Origin: Saccharina japonica
Taxonomy: Eukaryota > Sar > Phaeophyceae > Laminariales > Laminariaceae
Assembly: GCA_008828725.1 (NCBI GenBank)
Contig: MEHQ01000646.1
Span: forward strand, 260,960-324,959
Length of the DNA: 64,000 nt
Direction of reading: 5' to 3'
Numbering within the stretch: the stretch's first letter is position 1; each line of letters opens with the position of its first letter. This document shows positions 49,508 to 59,945 of this stretch, in pieces. The notes below the pieces were generated by a model that did no database searches, was not told the origin of the DNA, and saw only the letters and a program-made list of their open reading frames with translations. The position numbers and the translations under genes were made by a program.

Positions 49508-51110
49508 GGGTACAGCAGCCAAAGCCCCGCGATGGGAGTGTAATCGTGGGCACCCTCGCCGCATGTAGCGGAAGGGAGGACTTTAAGTCGCACGGCGTGG
49601 CTGTGTGCACTCCACGACAGCAGTAGCAGCATCAACAGCAGCTGCTGCAGGAGGTCGAGGAGTAAGCAGATGTGCGGGTAATCGGAAACGAGGGAAAGCA
49701 CGTCTGCACATTCCGCGAAAAGTCACACGGCCGCCAACCGTGTGCACCCTACCGGGGGGGTTGTTTGGTGGGGCAAGTCGCGCGGCATAACAGCCGCGTG
49801 CATTCTGCTGCCGGAATATCAGCGGTGGCAGGAACCGGACGTGGGGTAATCGTGGGCTGTCTGCAGCAGTACCAAAATAACGATGGGGTTTCGTCCGGGT
49901 GGAAATCGAGCGGCATGGTCGCACGCACTCCATGATAAGCAGCAGCAACAGCAGCAGCGAGAGAAACCACGGAGAGAGCAGATCTGGGTGTTTCGTCAGC
50001 TGGATATTCCGGCAACTTCGCGGGGCGAGGGGGGCAGGTCTGGTCATCATGGTGGGGTTTTCGTAGGAATGAAATGATGAATTTGTTTTTACGATGGATA
50101 CACCTTCTGTTGATCGAAATTATTGTTTTGGTCGAAGTAAGTGATTTACCATGTAAGATTCGTTATGGATGGTATGTATGTGTGATACGTACAAAGCCTT
50201 TTTCGCCTGGTAGTTTTTAAGTGTATTGTCATGTTCAAATCAAACAGTCTTTGTAAATCCGAAAAACTTGTAGTGTTTTTTTAGTAGAGACAGGACCAGA
50301 AGGGGACTGGTAGAAATGATATATATTTCGAACGGGTTTGAAGAAATACGGGTAGGTACGTATAGATGCACCTTGGGAGGTGTCGTACGTATTGCTCATA
50401 TATTTGGTATTGGTGGTGACAATTGCTCTTATTGAATTTTGCGGGTATCTTTCGTTTCGTGTTTTGGCTGTTTATTGCTGATAAAATGAAGAAGGGTAAG
50501 GTTATTCATGATTTGTTATACTACTAACAGTATTGTTTTTGCGGATAGTTTTGTTTGCAAGGGAGAAAAATGGAACGTAAGATTTGTTTGCGAATGATCG
50601 AATAGTTTTCGTAGCTGGGAGGGCTTAGCATATTCGTATCAAGAGTGGCAGCATTTTTTTGTTTCTTTGTTCGATTATTAGGCGCTAGCGAGCAAAAGCC
50701 AAAGGGGAGTAATCTTTTCGTTTTTTTTTGTGTTTCGTAAACGACTATTATTTCGGATAACTTTAGCGCCAGATAAATTATATGTTTCAGCCATGCAAAA
50801 ACGTACGTATGCTACAAGGGGGGCTTCGCCGCGGCGGGCGGACGCCCGCCTGCGGCTACGCGCAATGCCCTAACGGCGAGGAGTAGCCTACTGAGGTGGA
50901 TTGGTAGCTAAGATAAGGGCGAACAAAGCGACTCTGTACTGCCAAGGGGTGTACAGCAGTAGTACATGACACCTAATAATGAAAAACACTCACAAACGGA
51001 GGCTAGGTTTCATATTTACATGAGAGGAGAGGATGCGTTTTATACTAGCTTCAATATAACGGCTTCCGAATTTCTTATTTCTTGTAAATATCACCCTATG
51101 GTACTGAGGT
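49508..51110. other. Internal region of retrotransposon 2, no pol
   Basis: GC-rich to about 50080 and then AT-rich. A perfect GC hairpin, GGCGGGCG-GA-CGCCCGCC, lies at about 50834-50851. No protease, integrase or reverse-transcriptase motif was found in any frame. Confidence 0.5.
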
Positions 51111-51115
51111 GTTAT

Positions 51116-52033
51116 AATACTGTACAGATATCATCGCATATTGAAAATTACCTGGTATATGATACTCTGTTACTGCTTGCAGCGGTACTGGTACTCGTAC
51201 ATATAGTACGTAGTACGTGTATATCAGCAGTAAAAGGAGCCGGTACGATAAAAATCCGGGTTGGTCGTCTACTCGTACATAAAAAAACGGAATCTTGCAT
51301 AGTGCGGTTTGCGTGTAGAACAAAAAACCATGTACTGGTTGGTATGGCATGTGCACGTGACTAAAAGGGCATGGAATCCTGGAAAAACCGCAGCCCCGTG
51401 AGACACGGCCAAGACCGCCCTTGGCAGAGTAGGCAGAGCAGGGGTCGGCGAGCACGATGAGGGAATCTTTGATTATGCATGTACAGCAGTAGTAGCGTGT
51501 AAAACAAAAAGAGCGTGTGTGCTTTGTATGTGCGCTCTCCATATTCTTGATAAACGTTGCTGCAGCGCCCACCGCCCTCATGTCCACGCCCGCGAGCGCA
51601 CGCGAGGCCCTGGCCGGTACTATATCCAGGCACACACCGACCACTGCCATACTGCTGAATACCACGCACGTAAGAATACTGTACAGATATCATCGCACAT
51701 TAAAAAAATTCCTGGTATATGATACTCTGTTACTGCTTGCAGCGGTACTGGTACTCGTACATATAATACGTACGTGTATATCCGCAGTAAAAGGAGCCGG
51801 TACGATAAAATTCCGGGTTGGTCGTCTACTCGTACATAAAAAAAACGGAATCTTGAATAATGCGGTTTGCGTGTAGAACAAAAAAGCATGTACTGGTTGG
51901 TATGGTATGTGCACGTGACAAAAAGGGCATGGAATCCTGGAAAAATCGCAGCCCCGTGAGACATGAGTTGGGCACGGCCGAGACCGCCCTTGGCAGAGTA
52001 GGCAGAGCAGGGGTCGGCGAGCACGATGAGGGA
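51116..52033 (+). repeat. Direct duplication of ~350 bp
   Basis: 51116-51464 and 51675-52033 are about 95% identical, starting AATACTGTACAGATATCATCGCA and ending CGAGCACGATGAGGGA. About 210 bp separates them. The second copy has a short extra ATGAGTTGGGC. It looks like a local duplication inside retrotransposon 2; the ends do not look like LTR ends. Confidence 0.85.
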
Positions 52034-52209
52034 GTTGCGTGTCGCCGGGTGGACGTCATCGCCAGTTATCGCGAAAAGGGCAAAAATCTACGTCTAAGAA
52101 AAGCTGTCGAGCTCTCTCCGAGCAGCAGCTGCAATTTTGTACATGTATTTATATCGCTTTACCGTTACGATCTGAGAATATATGATGGGAGTAGGGGGCA
52201 AAAGGAGAC

Positions 52210-52489
52210 TGTTGATTGTACCCAGTAACACAACGCATAAGATCCATCGTATGGTAGGAGCTCCACATGCTTGATAGGAATTATTGTAGTGGGATATGGG
52301 ACATCGGGGTGTTTTATGAGCCGCTCGATGTCACTCGATACGTGGGCCGAGTCGGCTCGAGGTTTGGGCCGAGTCAGCTCGGCAGCTATAAGAATAATGC
52401 ATACGAGAGTTTCTGTGTTACTGCTGTCTTGAGCCACCACGACTCCTGCCTGTGCCAAATGCGTGTACACCTTTGGAGATAATTCAACA
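52210..52489 (+). repeat. 5' LTR of retrotransposon 3
   Basis: 280 bp, TGTTGATT...ATTCAACA. Contains a GGGCCGAGT(C/T)GGCTCGAG / GGGCCGAGTCAGCTCG direct repeat near 52345-52385. Confidence 0.88.
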
Positions 52490-52495
52490 CACTAG

Positions 52496-52509
52496 TGGTG
52501 CGTCCGGGC
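52496..52509 (+). other. Likely primer-binding site of retrotransposon 3
   Basis: TGGTGCGTCCGGGC begins 6 nt after the LTR; its complement ends in a tRNA-like GCACCA. Confidence 0.5.
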
Positions 52510-52581
52510 AACCGGTGATCCTATAGGAGAGCGCAGGCAACCCAGAGGGGAGTCCCAGAGGGGAACAGGTCGCGCAAGCCC

Positions 52582-53154
52582 ATGCCAGGTCACGAGGACG
52601 CTGGTATGGAGAGGATACAGCTGCTGAAGATAGAGATCGTGGCATTGGAGCTCGAGAAGGAGATTAGACTCGCAGAGGCAGCTCTGCAAGCGTCGTATGC
52701 AGAGGATCCCGCCTTGAATCGATTTTGGTCATGGCGAGTCCAGGCGATGTCGGAGAGACTTCAAGATCTCCGCATGGAGCATGAGCTTCAAGCTGAGGTC
52801 GTGATGAAAGTTGCTGTAGATTTAGTTAGATACGGGAAGAAGAACGAGGAGAGAGGAGAGAAGAGAGAGGAGATGCCGCCCCAGCAGCAGCAACGCGATC
52901 CCAGCAACGCCATGTATGAGCCGCAGCTGGTAGACCCGCGCGGATCTGGAGGTGAAGGTACTGGAGTGCAGCAGTTGCAGAGGCAGCCGCCACTCCAGTT
53001 ACAACGTCCGCAAGAAGAGGAGCAGCTGTCAAAGGATTCCTGCGCTTGCCGGGACGTAAGAGCACAACGAGCTGCCACGGCCATCGTCACCGCCGCCGCC
53101 GCCGTCGTCGCCGCCGCCACCGCAAAGCCCCAGAACCGCCAGGCCTATGCCTGA
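52582..53154 (+). CDS. gag-like coiled-coil ORF of retrotransposon 3
   Basis: A 190-codon ORF starts about 90 bp after the LTR. It begins with a strongly helical, coiled-coil-like segment (LLKIEIVALELEKEIRLAEAAL, then RLQDLRMEHELQAEVV), followed by a Lys/Glu-rich hinge and a Gln/Pro-rich then Ala-rich C-terminus. Position and composition fit the N-terminal half of a gag protein. No zinc knuckle is seen; the Ala-rich end comes from GCC repeats. Charged sequence goes on in other frames to about 53420, so the original protein may have been longer. Function is inferred from context only. Confidence 0.5.
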   Translation: MPGHEDAGMERIQLLKIEIVALELEKEIRLAEAALQASYAEDPALNRFWSWRVQAMSERLQDLRMEHELQAEVVMKVAVDLVRYGKKNEERGEKREEMPPQQQQRDPSNAMYEPQLVDPRGSGGEGTGVQQLQRQPPLQLQRPQEEEQLSKDSCACRDVRAQRAATAIVTAAAAVVAAATAKPQNRQAYA

Positions 53155-53429
53155 ATCTGTGGGTCTAGTTTTTGCACGAGAAGAGGGAGTTGGTTGGCCG
53201 GCACGAGGAGCCAGGGGAGGCAAGGATAATTGAAAGCCGGGGGAGACGTTGCCCCCGAGGAAGGAAGAGAAGGAGAGAGCGAAGGTGCGGGCTGGCGGAG
53301 GAGTCTGCATCGTCGGCTGGGAGGAAGAGCACGGGCGCAAGAGGAGGCGCTGCCCGAAACGAGAGAGAGTAAAGGGGAAATGATCACGCCGCCAGCAAGG
53401 GCTTTTGCCCGCACGAGGCGAGTATGATT

Positions 53430-55030
53430 TTGTTGCTTGCTGCTGATGATTTCCGTTTTTGAATTGATTTTGTATTGATTTAAGAATGATGAACACTGTA
53501 CCCACATTATTTGAGATTGAGAATGGAGCATGTTTTGGAGATTTTGAAGGTGGAACAGAGGTATGACACACAGGCGTATTTGTATAGCTTGTCTCACTGA
53601 AGTTTTCCTGTAGAGACTGCTGTAGCGTACAAGTACCACTGCAGGACAATGGCTGTCTGTTTTGTGGTTGCCTAATCGGACGCTCTGGCTGGGTACCAAT
53701 TCACGTACGAGTAAGACGTAGATTTTGAAAGTGCAGTATGAGGAAACTTTGAAAGAATGAGTTGAACTTTCAGCACACACGTACATCATCAGTACTGCTG
53801 CTGTATCGTATCAACACAACCCCCCGTAATTGAATACAAGTACGAAAGCAGTAGTAATATAGTAAGGCGGGTACAAAATTATACACAGAGTTGAGTCACA
53901 TCGTACATATCTGGACTGCAGAGTAGTACAACCCCCTTTGCGACATGTCCACCCTGCGTTGTCGTGCCTTGTCACGCACAGAGCAGGGGGGAGGGAATGT
54001 GTATGGTCGTATGTATTGAGCAGGGGGAGATGTTGACTGTGCTAAAAGATACGACGGAGATGATCCATTTGGTAGTAAGGAGTTCCATGTATTGATGAGG
54101 CATTATGTGTGAGGGGAACATCTACGTGGAATCAGCGGGTATATTGCCGTTACCCTGGTATGTACCGCTGGTGATGGTAGAGTTATGAGTATGAGCTGAG
54201 GAAATACTTTGCACGGTACTGCTGTACATGTTCACCAAGTCGGTGGATTGAGTGAGATACTACGCATACGTACAGCAGTATATAGTGATCGGTAATTCAT
54301 GGATGCGACATGGTACGCGTATGGGATATCATGCGGTATCATGGGTATGTTGTCGTTGTTAAGTAACCATTACGCAGTGGCATTAGAGATCATTAAATTG
54401 CGGTAAAAAGAGAGATTTGCAAGCTGATACGTATGTATGAATGCAAAATAGAGCACAATACCCGTGACCACCCTGATTCCTGGTCCGCACGACCTGTCCC
54501 CTGCTGTTTGTTTCGAGTCTATGCTGTCGGGGTGACTGCTGATTTTACCGAGGGGGATGAGCTGGGTGACCCGAGCTGCGGCGACGCTGTGAGGCCGGAA
54601 AGAGAGACAGCAACAGCGGAGGCAGCACCAGCAGTAGGGATGTTTGGGGCATTATTGGGGCTGTGGGTAGGTTTTAAGTTTTTGAATGAAATGTTATTGC
54701 CTTATTCTTACGAACGATTTCGTTGTTTGAGTTTTCGCTGACCGATTTGCTTGATGTGTATTGCGTTGAGAGTTTGACTGTTGAAGATGAAATAATCTCA
54801 GTCTACGACAAAATGACCACGACTGAAGTGACTTTGAACTGCACCAGAGGGCGCGTTCGGTCCAGATTAAATGTTCTTGGGTTTGAGCTATAAGTCGTCT
54901 TTCTTTGCGTTTGTTACGCGTTCGATCGAGTGATATTGGGTCTGCATACTTGAAGTAATGTAGAATACACATGGATGGAGTTTCTGCGGTTACGTTCATA
55001 TAATACGAGTGGAGTTTCATTTTTCCTGGT
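53430..55030. other. Internal region of retrotransposon 3, no pol
   Basis: AT-rich with no integrase, reverse-transcriptase or RNase H motif in any frame. GAGCAGGGGGGAG occurs at about 53980 and 54020, resembling the element's own polypurine tract (55715-55725). Confidence 0.45.
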
Positions 55031-55530
55031 TCAGCTAGGCCCCATACTGAGTACTAGTATACGAGGTAATCGGGGATAATCAAGGAAGTTTTATGTTGAT
55101 TTATAAATGGAGTATTTCTGCCGGACGTTGCGTAAGCGTACAGCAACGTATGGATATGTGAGTTATATATCCGAAGAATAATACCGTTTTTCCTTGGCTA
55201 ATTCTGAGGATAATGCCGTTTTTCCTGGCAATGGATTTCGAGAGTGTTCGATGTTTCCAGCACGATCAACTATGATATAGGGTACTGTGGTTGAGCGCCA
55301 GATTAATTATTTGGGAAGAAGTATGTATGCTATCTCGCATTACCGTCGCGATCTGTGAATCTATGGCGGGAGCAGGGGATGAAAGGAGGCTTTTATCCGG
55401 GGGGACGGGGTCCCTCGCGATCTCTGACATGTTACCTTTTTCTTAGTATGTATTTGTTTAGTGTAACTACGTACTGTCGCATTTTCCATAGTTGCATTGT
55501 TTTTGTCTGGGGTTGAAGGAGAGGTTTTCA
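55030..55530 (+). repeat. Element-tail repeat inside retrotransposon 3
   Basis: Direct-orientation copy of the segment found inverted at 45095-45545. Its last part (GCATTACCGTCGCGATCTG, GGGAGCAGGGGATGAAAGGAGGCTTTTATCCGGGGGGACGGGGTCCCTCGCGATCTC) is also related to 33775-33995 and to the tail of retrotransposon 2. Confidence 0.8.
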
Positions 55531-55725
55531 CTTGTCGTCGGGATGAGTTTCTTCTTGATATGGATGTGTTTTGGACTTGAGATTGTATGAGTCTTGATTT
55601 GAGGAGTTGCAGATTTGAGTTCGAGTTTGTTTGGTATGAGTTCATTATGATTTTGCGATGTATGGACCCTGCAATGTCGTGCCCTATTCATCTACCGAGC
55701 AGGGGGGAATAATGAGCAGGGGGGA

Positions 55726-56004
55726 TGTTGATTTACCCAGTAACACAACGCATAAGATCCATCGTATGGTAGGAGTTCCACATGATTGATAGGAATTATT
55801 GTAGTGGGATATGGGACATCGGGGTGTTTTATGAACCGCTCGATGTCACTCGATACGTGGGCCGAGTTGGCTCGAGTTTTGGGCCGAGTCAGCTCGACAG
55901 CTATAAGAATAATGCATACGAGAGTTTCTGTGTTACTGCTGTCTTGAGCCACCACGACGCCTGCCTGTGCCAAATGCGTGTACACCTTTGGAGATCATTC
56001 AACA
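55726..56004 (+). repeat. 3' LTR of retrotransposon 3
   Basis: 279 bp, same ends as the 5' LTR. It is preceded directly by a G-rich polypurine tract. Confidence 0.88.
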
Positions 56005-56252
56005 GATACTTTTGTCCGGGGGAACGGGGTTCCTCGCGATCTCTGGCATTGCACTTTTCGCCTTAGCATTTTATCATATTGACGGGGCTATTGTAACCTC
56101 ATTTACAATTGCAATAGTTTTATGTGGGAGTGGATGAGAGGTTTTTGCTCGCACGGGTGGGTTTCCTTTTGTTGTTTTTGTGATTGGTTCAGGTCAAGGA
56201 GATGTGTGTTATTGTCTTGTTTTGTCACTGTTACGTAAAGAGTCAGGGAGGG
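56005..56252 (+). repeat. Tail of retrotransposon 2 after nested insertion
   Basis: Continues the sequence interrupted at 52209: CTTTTGTCCGGGGGAACGGGGTTCCTCGCGATCTCTGG, then TGTGGGAGTGGATGAGAGGTTTT. It ends in the polypurine tract before the 3' LTR and aligns with 33840-33990. Confidence 0.8.
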
Positions 56253-56470
56253 TGTTCGTAATGCCTCTTCAGTTTGACAGTTACATGACGATTCGGGACG
56301 ATATGTGTTGAGGATTATGTGGATTTTGATGACTGGGTGCATATGTGATGACGCACTCTGTCACTTCCTGCTGTCCCTACCCTCGCGGGAGAAGACAATA
56401 AACGACTTGAGTCATCAAACTATCGATTGTCTCTGGGTCTTTTGACTACCTTGCGTGGAGCTGACGAACA
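56253..56470 (+). repeat. 3' LTR of retrotransposon 2
   Basis: 218 bp, the same length and ends as 47890-48107. Confidence 0.85.
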
Positions 56471-56759
56471 TTATCCTCCCTCCAGTAGAGCCCCCCACTT
56501 GGTAGATATCATAACGCGCTGGAACAATATGTTTGTTTTCTTGGACATAATGCAGCCAGGCACGCTGACGTTAAACATTCAAATATTCAAACCGCCCCCA
56601 CGGCCCACAAACAAGCCAGTGCTCTACCCAGAACAAACCCAGCAGACCCAGCGTTAGCACATCCAGCAGCACAACTCTTTACACGACACTGCTGAGGTTG
56701 CCTACGCCACATACACAAAACGCACGATGGCATTCGACATGAACACGCCTATCGTTAAT

Positions 56760-56945
56760 AGGGTAGCGCGATCCAGATCACTCCAGCCCCGCCTTGCCCC
56801 ATTGGTAGGGAGGCTGGGTGCCACAACTTGTGGGACACTAGGTCTCGCATCGCGTCACGCCGCGCCGCATCGCGCCATGGCCGTAGCTCTGAGCTGCCGA
56901 CAATCGCGTCCGGTCCCCTAGCCGGTCCCCAGGACCGAGGTAGCT
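56760..56945 (+). repeat. Dispersed repeat C, copy 4
   Basis: Best-preserved copy: GCGCGATCCAGATCACTCCAGCCCCGCC, GTAGGGAGGCTGGGTGCCACAACTTGTGGGACAC, AGGTCTCGCA, GGCCGTAGCTCTGAGCTGCCGACAATCGCG and CCGGTCCCCAGG. Copies 1-3 at 46.8-47.5 kb lie just outside retrotransposon 2 on the left and this one just outside on the right. A repeat C cluster may therefore have been the insertion target. Confidence 0.65.
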
Positions 56946-57780
56946 TATTCTGGTTTTATTACCGCTCAGATTGAAAAGCAAGCATGCTATTGGTCGATGG
57001 CAACCTGGAACGCCGCAACACAGTGTCGTGCGGCGGGACAACATACCGCATCAATCAACAACGTTTATGATTTTCTCTTTTCCTACACTATGGAGTGATC
57101 CTGTGTACCGCCTGTAGATATCCTCACATGCTGCAATGGGCTACGTAGATCTTGCGCCACGGGTGGAGCCATGGCCGTACCGCTAGTCATACCAGAAATA
57201 TACAATTATTCAAGTTTGACATCGATCGACGAACCCAACGACTGCGTCACGAAATCCGAACGGATAGCGCCGGTTAGGGGCTCCGACTGAACCTGTCACA
57301 GTTCGCACGCCCCGGTGAGATGATATGTGCAGGGCGCCGACCAGGGGTTCGATGAAAATACATTTGGCAGCTGATGTGTTCAAAACTGACGACAGAAGCT
57401 CTCCGATCGCAAGGAATATACAACTGTTTAAGATTTGGACGAAGACTGTAGGGCGCCACAAGCAACCGCTCGCCCCCTAGACTACGGATCGCAATGATGC
57501 CGTCGAGGCCGCTATGTATATTTGTCGGCCTTGCCCGGTACGAAGTGGGTTAGTCGTGGGCTGAGTCTATGTCGAGATCGAAGGTCAATTCGTCGCATGC
57601 CTGTCGCGAGAGTGATGCGGGTGTGCGTGGTGTGGGCGCTTCTTGTGTGCGGGGTGATTCGCCCATCGCACTGGAAAGTTTGAAGAATTTTCCAAATCGC
57701 ACTAAAACAAGTGCACGCAAAAAGTGCACTAAAAAAATCACTTGATAATTGGTTTCACGAAATGACTTGATTTCAGGTTT
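56946..57780. other. No recognisable gene
   Basis: Both strands have short ORFs only. A TTTTTAGTGCACTTTTTG-type duplicated word (AGTGCA..AAA twice) lies near 57705-57735. Confidence 0.35.
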
Positions 57781-57814
57781 CGCTTTTTGTTAGCGGGAGT
57801 TTAAAGCCGCGGTG

Positions 57815-57905
57815 GATTACCTGTGAGTAAACTCTTAGGAGGATTACCTAAGAGTAAACTCTTAAGAATATCCACGTAGTAGATGGCCAGCGGGGGGGGG
57901 GGGGG
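57815..57905 (+). repeat. Short tandem duplication and poly-G
   Basis: GATTACCT(A/G)(T/A)GAGTAAACTCTTA(G/A) occurs twice at 57815-57868, followed by a 13-base G run at about 57892-57905. GGTGGCTGCTTCCTAA after it matches a landmark of repeat A (4838, 46049), so a repeat A fragment may begin here. Confidence 0.55.
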
Positions 57906-58850
57906 TGGCTGCTTCCTAACAGTTGTTTTTTGTCGAAAGGCAGAAGAAGGAAATGCTTGTTGTTGTGCTGCACTGCTGCACCCAGGTGCGCGATTGCAAT
58001 TCCGTCTATTCGTATCGTACAAACAAGTCGCACATACCAGACTACACATACGTCAAGTACTCGTACATAGCCGTGTCTCGCATGCAGCTGTGTCCGCCGA
58101 TACAGCCAAAAAAGGTGGACCATCGTACGACACAACAACACATCATATGATACTCGTACAACAACCGTCACGAGCAAATATGTGAGGAGACGGGAAATAA
58201 TCAAGGAGTTAGTCAAGGGCGTCCGTCAAGGCATTTCGTTCCGCCTAAACGGATTGTCCCCCATTGTCAACAGCAGCAGGATGAGTCACTCGTTCGCGTG
58301 GAAAAGAAACGCTTCTGCCCCCTAGCGTAGAGAGTGTGTGTTTGTTGCCGTTGCTGTTTTTTTACATACAACACACTAACGGAAATACTAAGGCGAATAA
58401 AACAGCCACTGTCATGGTACTAGGTACCGGTGCATGCTGGAAGGTATCGTGCGGGTGTAGCTCTGGTGATCACACCGGGTGCAGGACAGGTACCGGTATC
58501 GATAGCAACGCTCTCCTGGGTCCTGTCGTGTAATAATCGTTGTCTATTGCGGTCACCCCGTACTCGTACTCGCAAAGAGTTTCGCGTGCGGCGGTTTATA
58601 CCAAGGCCAAGCGGCACAACCTATATCATCGAATTATCGAATAGTAACGAGTACCATCGCCAGTGTACGGGTGCTGTCTTACGTATATACTCGTGTATGT
58701 ACTCGTACCTGCACATACTGTACATACGAAGTACACCACACTGCCCTCCTGGTTATATCAAAACGTATTGTTCGACTAAAGGCCCGCCAAGATGATAGAG
58801 GACATCGGCGACCGCTGCTAGTGTAGACCTAGGCTTGCGGCTCCAGCAGC
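57906..58850. other. No recognisable gene
   Basis: Contains GTACC and TACTCGTA words and short ORFs without motifs. Confidence 0.35.
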
Positions 58851-58854
58851 AGCG

Positions 58855-59945
58855 GCATGAGCGGCGTAATTTAACTTGTTCGGCGGGGTTTCGAGCACTG
58901 GGCTCGGCGAGAGGTCCCGGTCCGCGGCTTTTTCCGAAGCGAAATATCTCTTGATTTCGTAGTGGACTTTGTTTGCCACTGCTTCCAAGTCAAACTTAAA
59001 TTTCAGCCAGGTGAAATATAAATTGTACGTATAGGACATACGTACCCTACCTGTACTCATACGTCGTAGTTCTTGACGAACAAGAGCGGCGTCGATGTGC
59101 TTCTATACAATGGGGTTGTACTTGGAAGCACCTTAAACCTGGTATCTATAGTGGATGCTACAGTACTTATCTTGACCTAACTTCGGCTCGGTGAGCTCGG
59201 CGACGGGCGATTGCCTACTCGTCGTGAATATCATACAACACAACTTGTTTGTACGACGGGGTACTCGGGTTCTCAGCTCTATGATAGAGCTCGACGGTGT
59301 GCAAGCACCAGCTCCTGCTGGGAGGTATCATTCACCCACCACCGTTCCCGCCCCCCCCCTATAAACGTACTCATGGGCCCAGCTACAAGACGTACCAGGT
59401 ACCGGTACTCGTCGAACATACCAGACAACTACAACGTGGATCTCCTCTCATCAGCTCTATGATAGATCTCAACGGTGCTCGAGCACCGGTGTGCGTTGGG
59501 AGGTGTAGTCAGATACTCATGGCCCCAACTTCAGTACCAGAGTGCCAGGTACCGGCGTCGACGGCTATGCTTTCGTGGATACTATCTTGCGGGGGGGCAC
59601 GAGTGTTGGGTTGCTACGGGCGATGTGCTGATTGATGCCGGCAGTGGGTAGTGGTCGCCACGTATCACGGTATCACGGCGCGGGCGCATACTCCTCACGA
59701 CCCCATCTACCAGACGTGCCAGGTACCGTTGATGATTGCCATGCTCTCGTGGATGCTACGTGTGGTGTTTTCTGTTGTTGTGGGCCGTCACTTGTGTTCG
59801 TACCTGCACATACCTGAGAGCACTGCTGGAGGACGTACTCACCGTACATGTTCGTCGGGCATAGCATTCAACACAACAACGTCTACGACGGGGAACTCGT
59901 CTCATCCGCTCTATACGTACGATGTATGAAGCGAGAGCGAGGCCA
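58855..59945 (+). repeat. Dispersed repeat B, copy 2
   Basis: Diverged partner of 6880-7950 along nearly its whole length, including the recurring CTCTATGATAGA.CTCGACGGTGTGCAAGCACC subrepeat and the CCCCCCCC run near the middle of both copies. Confidence 0.75.

Larger units (their letters stand above)
52210..56004 (+). mobile_element. LTR retrotransposon 3 (nested, gag-only)
   Basis: Direct repeats 52210-52489 (280 bp) and 55726-56004 (279 bp) begin TGTTGATT and end ATTCAACA. GAGAC lies on the left and GATAC on the right, a 5-bp target duplication with one mismatch. GAGCAGGGGGGA, a polypurine tract, abuts the right LTR. TGGTGCGTCCGGGC at 52496 is a plausible tRNA primer site. The LTRs differ at about 10 positions (about 96% identity by eye), fewer than those of the host element. 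The flanks rejoin into the sequence seen uninterrupted at 33.8 kb. The only ORF is a charged gag-like protein. LTR size and TGTTGATT ends resemble retrotransposon 1. Confidence 0.88.
47890..56470 (+). mobile_element. LTR retrotransposon 2 (outer, gag-only)
   Basis: Direct repeats of exactly 218 bp, 47890-48107 and 56253-56470, begin TGTTCGT and end ACGAACA. TTCTC precedes the element and TTATC follows it, a 5-bp target duplication with one mismatch. AGTCAGGGAGGG, a polypurine tract, abuts the right LTR. The LTRs differ at about 17 positions (about 92% identity by eye). Inside are a decayed copia-like gag and, at 52210-56004, a complete second LTR element. Without the nested insert it is about 4.8 kb. 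No reverse transcriptase, RNase H or integrase motif was seen, so it fits the TR-GAG type of non-autonomous elements. Confidence 0.85.

Noticed and set aside
51116..52033. The 350-bp pair as LTRs
   Set aside because: Ends lack TG/CA, spacing is only about 210 bp, and there is no polypurine tract or primer site.
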